The notes beneath the pieces are model-generated. The model was not told the origin of the DNA, ran no database searches, and worked only from the letters and a program-made list of their open reading frames with translations. A DNA stretch of 64,000 nucleotides, from assembly GCA_946800325.1 (NCBI GenBank), contig OX326960.1, forward strand, positions 52,013,355 to 52,077,354, read 5' to 3'. Below, one piece after another: positions 12,251-22,809 of the stretch (its first letter is position 1; the number at the start of each line of letters is the position of its first letter). The position numbers were made by a program, and so were the translations under genes. The DNA is from Luzula sylvatica (Eukaryota > Streptophyta > Magnoliopsida > Poales > Juncaceae).

Positions 12251-12408
12251 TAAAATAAAATTGGAAACAAATAATGTAGATTGAAATAATAATATTTAGT
12301 AAAAAAGGACTATATAAAATAATAAATTTAAAAAAATATTATACGAATTAAAAAAAATATTTAGTAATATTTAGTAAAAAAATAAATATTGTATTTAAAA
12401 TGTTTTAA

Positions 12409-14913
12409 TTGTTGAACACAAAACGCAGTGACCAAATGGAAGGCGCGTCCTTCGTGATTTATTGGGACGGCAATATCAATAGGGTTGCCGATAGTATACC
12501 CCGTTACGAAGGTGGTAGAAATATGTTAATAAATTTACCTTACGGAAGTTCATTTAAGGATTTGGTAAATTTGGTTTACAATTGCACCAAAATCAATCGT
12601 GAAATGTATGATTTGATTCTGAAAACGAATTGGCCAATTCAATTAGGAATTTGGGACGTTGTGGAAATAAATGGGGATTCAAGTCTCATAATGATGATGG
12701 AAACCAATACTGGAAATTATAAACAATTGTTTGTTGAGACAAGACCGAAATACAATCCATACCAAAGTAATGCTCCTTTTGGATACAATTATGCGGGCCA
12801 TTCTTCAGATTCGGGTTATGATTCCGGATATCATTCCGGTCAGATAGGATCATCGCAACAATTTGCCGGTACATCTGAACGTGTGTCATACGAAGAGGGT
12901 GATAATGAAGATGAATTAGAAGAAGAACAAGAAGAAGAAGATAGTAGTGAACAAAATGTAGCAGAAATAGATATCGATCATGTGGTGCATGCATCGAGTG
13001 GAGAAGGAGAATGGTTAAATTCAATGAACACGGGGGAAGAAATGCCTGATATATTCAGAGATGATGAATGGGTCAATTTAATGATAGCTGGTGATGGGGG
13101 TGAGGAAACAAATCAGAGAAATGATTTGCCATGTGACAAATCATGGCTTGGACCTTATGTTTGCAACGAAGAAAGGGTTGCAACATGAAATATAGGATCA
13201 GAATGGTCCATAAAGAATTACGTGGAGTTTCATGTGCAGAGAAGTTCGAAAACCGAATGGCAGATATGTTGCGTTAAAGACGATTGCCCGTGGAGGCTTC
13301 GTGCAGTAATCCCGAAATATGAAACATATTGGAAAATCAGTAAATTCACAGGAGGACACCAGTGCGTTAATTCTAGTGTTGCCTCTCATAATCGCCAACT
13401 GAATGCCCAACACATATGTAGTTTTAGTTTGCCTTCTTTACGTCAAGATTTAACTCTCGATCCGATTAATATAAATGAATTAGTTTTTATCATATATGGT
13501 ATGGAAATTAGTTATCGGACCGCATGTGATGCTCGGTGCAATGCGATAGCCCTAATTTATGGTAAATGGGAAGATTCATATGCTGATTTGCCTGCTTACA
13601 TGAAGATGCTACATATGCGAGATGACAAAACAATTGTAGATTTCGATTACGGTAACGGTCGGCATGGTAAATTACATTTCAAACGGATGTTTTGGGCTCT
13701 CGGTGCCTCAATTGAAGGTTTCAAACATTTTCGTCCGGTATTGAGTATTGATGGTACTCATTTGCATGGTACTTTTTTGGGAAACCTTCTAATAGCCACC
13801 GGAATGGATGCAAACAAAGAAATATTCCCAGTAACGTTTGCAGTTGTAGAGAATGAAAATGTTTCCTCCTAGCAATGGTTTCTTTCTCGGCTTAAAGAAT
13901 ATGTTACTAGAGATATCCCGTTGTGAATAGTTACCGATAGGTGGTCGGGACACAGACATGTAATAGAACAAATTTATTGTAGTTCAGACGGGCACGCATT
14001 GCGATATTGCATTCGTCATGTCCAACAGAATATAGTTTGAAGGTTTGGGAATCAGGCGTTGGGAGAACTGTTTTGGACAGCGGCCACTCAACGCACTATC
14101 GAGGGATTATAGTTGAGGTTGGAACGAATGAGAGTAATGAAACCAGGAGTCATTGAGTACCTGGATAGTAATGTTGGTCAAAAATATTTATGGGCGGTAT
14201 CTCACGACGGTGGTCGCCGATTGGGTATTACGACAACTAATATTTTTGAGTGTTTCAATGGTGTTTTGAAAGGTGAACGTGGATTACCGATTCGTTCATT
14301 GGTATCTCAAATTTGTGGTCGTTTGAATACTTATTTTTTCGCGAGGCGTACGGAAGGGGAACAATCTCGTACTCGGTTCGGTTCTAGAATTGAACAAATG
14401 ATTTATGCAAGAGGTACGGACAGTAGGAATATGAATGTCATACAACACTCGCTTGTATTGTTCGGCGTTACACAATATGATTTCAATCGTGGTGACACCT
14501 TAGTTTGCGAAGTTCGTTTGCCCCAAGCATGAACATTTTGTACCTGCTCGTGTGGGATCCCCCAATTGGAAGGGATTGTTTGCTTTCATGTAATGACGGT
14601 ATGTCGTAAAGTTAATAAAAGCCATTACGATATGTGTCATGATTTCTATCGTATGGACGCCTTCAAAAAAACTTACGAATCAGTCTTACCAGTTATCCCG
14701 GACCATCGTTATTGGCCTCGTGTGCGAAGACCGATATTACTTCCACCAGAGAATGTGCGGAGGCTACCTGGCCGTCCCAAGAAAAAACGAGACCAAACCA
14801 AGATGGACCCACATGGGAGAAAATGCAACACGTGCAGTTATTGCAAGGCTCGAGGGCATACCATACGTACATGTGTGGAATATCGTGCCGTTCAACAACG
14901 TCGAGTTGATTAG
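12409..14913 (+). pseudogene. Mutator-like (MuDR/mudrA-type) transposase, inactivated by stop codons
   Basis: A DNA transposase read in one frame throughout. In order: an N-terminal segment beginning MEGASFVIYWDG (first good Met at 12436), an acidic linker, a MuDR-type zinc-binding region (WQICCVKDDCPWRL, GGHQC), the MULE DDE-type core (LSIDGTHLHG near 13742 and IVTDRWSG near 13927), a SWIM-like C-x-C...C-x-H motif (CSCG...CFH, near 14545-14590) and a CCHC knuckle (CNTCSYC...H...C, near 14827). Six in-frame stops break it, at 13186, 13870, 13924, 14038, 14110 and 14530, but I find no frameshift. Four are TGA and two TAG, as expected from cytosine deamination. The right terminal repeat was not found; the Copia LTR at 15094 may have removed it. 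Confidence 0.88.
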
Positions 14914-15093
14914 TGTTGAATTATGTTTTGTTTGTCTTTTTGTAATGGATTATGTATGTTTTGTTTTAGTTATTTAGTTTGGACTATGTATGCTTTGTTT
15001 TGTTTTGATTTGATTAGAGTCGATTAGTGTTGAATTATGTCCGTCTTCGCCACCCCTTCTACCAGAACATCCATCTCAGCATGAGTCCCAACC

Positions 15094-16162
15094 TGCAGGG
15101 AATAATCCCGTCCCCGGGCCCGCGCAGCGGATATGGAGGTCCGGTCCGGTTCCCAAATTCCGAGATCACGCTTCGATATCGAGGGTACGATGCAAAGTAG
15201 GATAGACGATTACCAGCGTGAAATTGATCACGCACGACGGGTTGATCGCTCACATCCTTCTCTTCTTCGGTGTCACGTTGGTGACTAGCCCGTGCGTCCC
15301 ATACCACACGTCTCCCACCGTCTTGACACGCCTCCGGTTGTCTTCGTGCGTCCCATGTCCACACGCTTCCACAACCTTTCACTAATTTACTTCTCCGATT
15401 TGATCACAAACGAAGAGCCACAAAGTGCGAACTCCTCTACTCGTATCCACCGTGAGTCGTAGCACCTCGGTCGCGAATGCACCTGCCTAGACAATGCACC
15501 GGCAAACTTGCATGATTGCTTTCGATTCTCTAGACGGAGAAAACTCTTTTCTCCTCTTTTCTCTTTCTCTCTTTCTCTTCGCACTCTTTCAACAACTTGA
15601 TAAGAGTCTCTCTAATTTCTGGACAGAACTTGTCTTGTCTAGATTAGACTGAAATGACTAAAATGAGAGAGAGAAACCTCCTATTTATACTAAAATAGGG
15701 TAAGGATTGGGTGAAAGGTTGTGTATATCCAATATACACTTCCAGCAGCATGTTCGTTCGAAGGCAACATACAGTTCGTTCGAACGCACAACTTCTGTCA
15801 TGAGAATGTATAAAATCCTTTTTATACCCGAAGAGGTCCGTTCGAACGAACATCATGGTCCGTTCGAACGTATACTCTCTGTCTCATTTATGTGTTAATT
15901 CCATAATTACATTCGTAGTCATCCGTTCGAACGAACACTAAGATTCGTTCGAACGCAAAGTTTCTGGAATGATTGTGCATTAAACAATTCTATACACGTA
16001 GCGGCCCGTTCGAACGCACCATACGGTTCGTTTGAACGAACCACTCTCTGGAACTTAACTTTGCATAATCATATTATGCATTTAATCAAATCCATGAACA
16101 TCCATGTTCATATATCCTTATATGTACACATTTACCGTTGATCCAAAACTGTATTTCCTTCA
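15094..16162 (-). mobile_element. Copia 3' LTR, TGAAGG family, minus strand (copy C-left)
   Basis: On the minus strand the LTR starts TGAAGGAAATAC at 16162 and ends CCCTGCA at 15094. It is preceded by a purine tract (GTGGGAGAC) acting as polypurine tract, so this is the 3' LTR of an element whose body lies to the right. A TATA box (TATAAATA on the minus strand) lies at 15682-15689. Upstream of it are four pairs of palindromes starting at 15752/15774, 15836/15858, 15921/15943 and 16004/16026, each pair 22 bp apart and the pairs about 84 bp apart. Open frames inside the GC-rich part are not genes. Confidence 0.8.
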
Positions 16163-17645
16163 GTCTCCCACTCAGTTTCATATCCAACTAAAAGGTACTC
16201 ATGTATATCACATATACACTATATCAGAGAATCTAGCTTGCGTATCATATACGCTAAAGCCATGCACATCCCATGTGCAAAAGCTTGCAATCAAGCCCGA
16301 CATAGTACGACTCGTTGTGTGACCGTGTAGGTTCGTTTAACGATGGCAGTAGGCCGTTTCCAAGGCACTACAAGCCCATGAGCGGGATCTAGTCACTCCA
16401 TCATGGCTACCCATGTTAAAACGAAAAAATGATTGTGATCATTGTGCCTATCTCGAATAGCGGTCATTGGTTATCTTGTTACGCGATATCCGTTAATCAA
16501 AAGGCATGGTGGTAGTCATCCTTATAATTTGATTAACAACACTTATTCCCCGATTCCGAATTGAGTTAACAAATTACAATCGATATTAACCTTTAATATC
16601 ATTGACTATGGCCATAGTTTTCGTTAATCAACTCATCGAGTGGCGCCTATGAGATATATATTCCTTTCAGAATAAACAATTCATATCTTGGAGACTCACA
16701 TTGAATTTCGTGTTTCGGACAATACCCAATGATGACCGTTTTGGCCCCTTGTTACAGCAGGCGTAAGGTCATATCAAAGCATTGTGTTACGCACGTAACG
16801 CAATCAATAGTCCCCTCAAGTGTGAAGAACCTAAAATCCTATCCGTCGCAAGTCCATATATAATGACTAAACCATGTCATGGTCTCGCGGCTTTGGTCAT
16901 ATCCAATACATGTAACCTAACATATATCTACGTTCCCGATTCGACAAGCACCTTGTCCCATGATTAGCAAAACATAATCATCTCCTCGGCAAACGTACTA
17001 GTGTACACGTCCAGTCTATTATCTGATAATAGAAATGCTTCTCTCTTAAGCAAACTAATCCGCGACTAGGGATGTTTAGAAATGTAACTTTAGGTGTGAC
17101 GGTTTTGCTGCACATAATCATCAATTATGCCGACGTCCACACAAGCTCAAATCAGGGTTCATGTAACAATCATATTACACAACCCGCACGCAGTTTATAT
17201 ATAAGGTGAATGCATATTAATTTAAGTAAACAAAAAAATTTAAAGGGATGCATTCATATGGATTAAGTATTTGGGTGATACAACGTTTACCTATGGGTAT
17301 CTCCATACCCATAACCTGCGAGGACTATCGTATTAGATAACTACACTCTACTATCTTCTTCCTCCTCTAGGTATCTCCATATCCATAGTCATCGCATGAC
17401 AGTTACGCGCGACTAGAGAGAGCGGTTTTGTAAACGGGTCCGCACGTTGCTGCTAGTGTTAATCTTCATAAGGTTGGGAACATTTCCAATACCTATGATC
17501 ACATCTTTTCACAAAATTTCATGGATCAAATGAAAATTTTCAGAGTATTGGCTAGAAGTGGTTGTGACCTCGCTATGAATCTGTGTATCGCTAAATGAAA
17601 TTTTGAAAATCTTCATCAGGGAATTCGGGCAACCTTATTGCACAA
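16163..17645 (-). pseudogene. Copia RNase H end and long 3' untranslated region, minus strand
   Basis: This stretch is an inverted, diverged copy of 29520-30932. On the minus strand the piece near 17640-17390 retains fragments of the Copia RNase H C-terminus (IHEIL and GNVPNL), followed by about 1.2 kb of noncoding 3' region up to the polypurine tract. No open frame survives. It belongs to the element ending in the LTR at 15094-16162; its upstream pol is missing. Confidence 0.65.
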
Positions 17646-18780
17646 AGGAACTTACCCGAACCCCTTAAGCCATGGATATGTGTATCGCTAATTAGATACG
17701 AAGGAAGAGTTTCAAAATTATACCTCAGATTTAGTTCAAATCTGGTTGAAGGAAGCAAGGACGATCACTTCAAGCGATGCTCCAAATCGGCACCACACTC
17801 TAGAGGTATCCACACACGACTCGTTCGAATTGGATGTGAAGACTTCCGATGCTAGTCAGTCACTTCCTCCCTTCAGAAAATCTGCTTGCTTCTCTTTTCT
17901 TTCTCAAAGAAATTCAGCCAAGATTCACTCTTTTCTTTCTCTCTAAGAAAACTATTTTTTCTTCTTTTTACTCTCTAAATTCGAAATTTTATGAGTGCAA
18001 AATTCTGCACAAAAGATTGAGTGAACCCGTACTTTATGAAGAGGTTTGGTGTGTATTTATAATCAAGTGGAAAAACTCATATAATTCCAAACTCTATTCA
18101 TTTTCCCAAATGAATTGAATTCTGAATTTTAATATCATCCAACCACTTTTGTGGCATCCAATGCTCACAAAAATATCTTCATCAAATGAATTGAATCCTG
18201 GATTTTAATACCATGCATGTAGCATCTAATGCTCACACCTCTTCATGTTTATTTGATTTTCTGTGTCCAATCCAAACTTGTCATTGTGTGTGACCCTATA
18301 GGTTTATTTAATGTTGGCAGCATATTAAATCTCTATTTAACTATGCAAATCATAATTGGCCTCTAGCAAGGCATTATGACTACCCAAATTAAATAAATGA
18401 TTTAGGATCATAACCTATTTATCAAATAGACAAATTTCTAGCTCTCTTGTTCTTACGATATATGTTGATCAAAGGCATGGTAAAATGTCATCCTTTCTAA
18501 ATCAACTTAACTCTTTCCCGATATAGAATCAGATTGAATATTCAATTTATATTAACAACACATGTTAATCTTATTGAGTGTGGCCACGCATTTCCTTCAA
18601 TCCTAATTCATCAGAGGGCCCTGAGAGATATCTCTTTCAATCATGAAAGGAACAACTTCCACGCGATACTTATTTATTAGGCAAAAATGAGAAAGTGCAT
18701 CATTCTCCAAAGGTTGGAGAAAAATCCAACGAATTATTGGAAATTACATTTAAATGTAAATGTTCCGATAAGTTCCGAGG
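17646..18780 (-). mobile_element. Diverged Copia 3' region, further copy
   Basis: Noncoding. The block order at about 18285-18560 (gtgtgaccctataggttta, ggcctctagcaaggcatta, gatcaaaggcatgg) parallels 16319-16560 in the neighbouring element. It is therefore another, older 3' region of the same broad lineage. The boundaries are inferred from where similarity stops. Confidence 0.4.
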
Positions 18781-20654
18781 CAAGATGAGGCTATCAGTAT
18801 TTTGTTACGTTTATGGACGATTAAAATAGATACGGTAATATCTATTTAATGAGTGCCGAAACAGAGACTTTTGAAAGGTTCAAAGAGTTTCAAAAACGAA
18901 ATACAAAATCAACTAGGCAAGAAAATCAAAGCTTTTCGATAGGATCGAGAAGGCAAGTATTTGAGCTACGCGCTTCGATAGGATCGAGGAGACGATATTT
19001 GAGTTATACGTATTGATGATCATTTATGATTGTGGAATCGTTTCACGATTACCTTCATTCGGAACATTAAGATGTATTCGAAAAGAGGAAATGAACACAT
19101 GTTGGACATGGTTCGATAAATGAAAAGTCAAACGGATCTCCCAAAAATGTTTTGGGGATACGCCCTTGAGACAGCGGCACTAATGAATGGTGCATATAAG
19201 ATATGGACCATAAACCTTCTAATTGGAACAAAATACGCCATATGAGATATGGATCGGAATGGTTCCGAAGTTGCCATTTGTAGAGATTTGAGGATGTGAG
19301 TATATTTCGAAATTTGTTTCGATTAAACTCAATCTCAATTCTGAAAATTGTTCGTTTATCATATATCCTTAAGGAAACTAAAGGGTATTAGTTCTAACGT
19401 CCCAACGAAAATGAGATTTTCGTGGCTCGAAGAGATGCCTTCTTGGAGGAGGACATAATGCGCACAAGTTTGGAACTTGATGCCATTTATCTCTACGCGG
19501 GCTAGTGGGAGTAGAATAAATCTCGATAGAGTTCGACATCTGGAAAATGAACATTGTACCGATGAAAGTTGACACGACTTTATCAAAAGTTGATGAATAC
19601 GAGTCGAACACACAAAGGAATTTTTCATAGATCCAGTAGACTATATCATAAATACGGATTTATCGTGGCTAATGATGATAGATCGAAATCATATGATGAT
19701 TCGATATCCTACAAGGATGCTATGAAAATGACGATTCCATATGGCAAGATGCCATGAAATCTGAGATTCGATCCGTGTAGATTATCAAGTTTAGAACTTG
19801 ATTTCATTACTTTTAGGGTTAGACCCGTGAAATATCAATGAGTTTTCAAGATGAGAACCAACACGGATAGGAATACGCATATAACAAAACGAGGCTTGCA
19901 GCGAAGAGCGTCAAGTAATTCATAGTTCCAAGATTTCACATTCTCAAAATTATGCTTGTCATGGTCGCATATTATGACTATATGATGTGGCAAAATGAAT
20001 GTCAAAACCGAATTTCTTAACAGAAATTTTATAAAAGGATGATTACTTGACACAACCTTACGGTTTTGTCGATTCATAAGAATCGGGGAAAGGATATGCA
20101 CGCTTTAACGATCTATATGATGGATTAGAGAAAGCTTCTCGGAATTGGAACATTCGTTTTGACGAAGTTATAAACTGTTATAACATTGTCGGAACGAATG
20201 GAAACTTTGTGTATACATGAAGGTTAGTGGGAGCCGCGTTATATTTCTTGTAACGACAAAGGATTTAGGCGAGACCGCTTATGAATTAAGCGTGAAGATC
20301 TATAGGATAGATCTAAGAAGTTCCTCGTTCTATATTATAGCACATATATCGACATAATGTTGAAAATGGTTTTCAACATATAATTCCTTGGAGGAGATAC
20401 ATCGAAATGTCGAATGGCAGAAATTTTCTACGGCTCGATGTGAGACATCAAGCAGGGCAAAAAGTAATAATATGATGCTTTACATTTGATGTCAAGATCT
20501 ATTATATCTGCCATGACATGTATGTGGCTATACGTCGTACACATAAAACGTCTAATTTACCGTCAATAAAATCCAAGGGAATCACACGAGTTTGAATGTA
20601 ATGAGATTACATGAGACTAACTCTTGTGAATGTATAATGGTTATACATATATAT
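18781..20654 (+). pseudogene. Degraded Copia pol: integrase and reverse transcriptase, first part
   Basis: Multiple stops and frameshifts, but family motifs survive in order on the plus strand: integrase core (FERFKEFQNEIQNQLGKKIK with SDREGKYL near 18870-18960; FWGYALETAA near 19155), the linker (SYKDAMK near 19710), and reverse transcriptase pieces (VKTEFLN near 20010, SRNWNIRFDEV near 20140, KVSGS near 20222). The frame is interrupted at 20655 by a hAT-like element. RNase H motifs resume at 29108. It is one old Copia element split by later insertions. Confidence 0.75.
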
Positions 20655-21334
20655 CAATGTTTTAAATTGCGATATTGCGGTCCATCGCGGTCGGATCTTT
20701 TTTGCAGCGGATTATGTTTGCGGGCGCAATTGCGGCGCAATGACCTTATTGCGGACAGTTGTTGCGATATTAAATTATGTAAAAATAATATTTTGTTTAA
20801 ATATATTTTTCACAATATTTTTTATAACCATTAATATCGTAAAATTTTCTTCATAATTTTCTTCTAAAAAAATTCAAAAAGTTGATTGTCCAGGAACTTT
20901 TTCAGTGTAAATAAAAGTTGATCATAAAATTTCCATTAAAATGGCAATTATACGGGATCTTTGGAATTGTATTTTGTTGAAGAATTTTTTGTCGACATCC
21001 TAAAAATATCAAAACACTATAACTCAAATTTTAAATCGAAACATCAATGAAATACAATGAAAATTACTAAATTCATACATTTATAGATGAAAATGATACA
21101 TTTTAGAAGTTATATATGTTATGAGCATATTTTATCAAATATTTTGATAATAAAACATGAAAATTAAGTATTAAATAATCACAAAATTTATGTTATAATA
21201 TTTGTATTAAATAATTGTCGATAAAATTACTTTAACGTGTATTTTGTGTTTAATTCGGGGTAAAAGACAAAATTTCACAAATTCAAGCCCACCATTGCAT
21301 TCCTCTCGTCGAGATGATCGATTTCGATATAAAC

Positions 21335-22742
21335 TGTTGGTTCAAATTTCCTGGTAGTTTGATTATTTCAAAACACTGTCAGTACTAATGTATACATCCA
21401 GAAAAGTGCAGGATAACATAGGTACGATACGAAGATGAAGGAGGACTTGTGAAGGAGGAGTTCATTGGATTACATCAAGAATCAGGACATGAAGTCTCAA
21501 GATAAACAAGAAAAGAAGAACACAAGGAAGGCCATTGGAATACATCAAGACTCAAGATGTTGAAGCCTTCCGTGAGTGGGATACGCCACAAATAAACCAT
21601 AGGTACAAACCTAGTAGAACTCAAGTAAAATCATGTTCAAAATAACAAAGAGTTCAGTCAAGCAGGAAGTGCGTTCTGAACGAACTCAAAGTCCGTTCAG
21701 AACGCACTTGCTAAATATCAAAACTGTAAAGCTTGATTAGAACCAAACGTGTCACAGGGATGTGTGCGTTCGAACGAACAATCATGTCCGTTCGAACGGA
21801 CAATTAGAATCCGTTCACTCACCTTCTGAGTGCGTTGAACGGACAATCTTTCCTGTGAACGGAAATATGTCACAGGGATATGTGCGTTCGAACGAACACA
21901 CATGTGCGTTCGAACGGACAACCTGGAATCCGTTCACCCACTTTTCAGTGCGTTGAACGGACTCGTGTTCCTGTGAACGCAAAATGCTATGTATAATTGA
22001 GTCCGTTACGAACGGACATTGTCCGTTTGAACGGACCCAAGATGTACTTGCACGTTATTTTGAAACGGCTAGTGCAAACTTCAAGTGCGTTCTGAACGGA
22101 CTGTATGCGTTCGAACGCACTGCAAGTTTTCTGAAGGATTTCTACAGAGAGTATAAATAGAATCCTTCATGGGTCTCTCTCACTCACTTCCTCAATTTCA
22201 AACTTTCAAACCTAAAAAGAGAGAAACCCTAAGCTGTGATTATCTATATCCATTGATAGCTTGAGAAACCTCTTTAGATCGTTGATCTACTTTCGATATT
22301 CTCCACTAATCGTATCCCACTCACGTGACCGATCACGTTGTAGCTCGATTAGTGAAAAAGTGTAATAGGCTAGTGCAACAAATTGTAAAGAGCCTAAGCT
22401 ATAGATCGATAGAAGCGTGTAAATCGATCTAGGCAAATCCTTATAATCGAGTTGAGTTGGAATTCAATCGAAGGCCAAAAAGAGGCACAAGGCATTCTCG
22501 GAGACGTAGGTACTCGCGAATAATTGAGTCGGTCAATTAAGCGAGTAAAGGGTGAGTTAAAGCTACAAAGCAACCACCTACCGAACTTCGTAAACAAACA
22601 TCTTGTGTCAAAGTGTTTGTACGGTATCATCTTTATCATCCAAATTATTATTTATTCCGCACCGTAAATTAGGTTTAAATCTAAACTAAGTATAAGTTAG
22701 ATTGCCGAATTTACCCCCCCTCTAGGTTAGAATTAACCAACA
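21335..22742 (+). repeat. 5' LTR of element B
   Basis: Begins TGTTGGTTCAAATTTCC and ends AATTAACCAACA. The U3 part carries palindrome pairs starting at 21669/21691, 21764/21786 and 21882/21904, each 22 bp apart, plus looser copies to 22120. A TATA box TATAAATA sits at 22152-22159, with a CT-rich transcript start region after it. Confidence 0.93.
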
Positions 22743-22744
22743 AT

Positions 22745-22756
22745 TGGTATCAGAGC
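22745..22756 (+). promoter_or_regulatory. Primer binding site, initiator tRNA-Met type
   Basis: TGGTATCAGAGC, two bases after the 5' LTR; complementary to the 3' end of plant initiator tRNA-Met. Confidence 0.9.
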
Positions 22757-22809
22757 AAGGTACTAACCATCTCTTTGAATATTAGGGATAACTTGTACTT
22801 AACGATCAA

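Noticed and set aside
13870..14532. Stop-codon readthrough or recoding in the Mutator frame
   Set aside because: Six scattered stops, some at well conserved positions, are better explained by decay than by recoding.
15059..15584. Open frames in the GC-rich part of the LTR
   Set aside because: They lie within the R/U5 part of a Copia LTR and recur, broken, in the other copies of the LTR.
21669..22120. Regularly repeated palindromes resembling a CRISPR array
   Set aside because: Plant nuclear DNA, palindromes inside retroelement LTRs, short spacers that resemble one another, and no cas genes.
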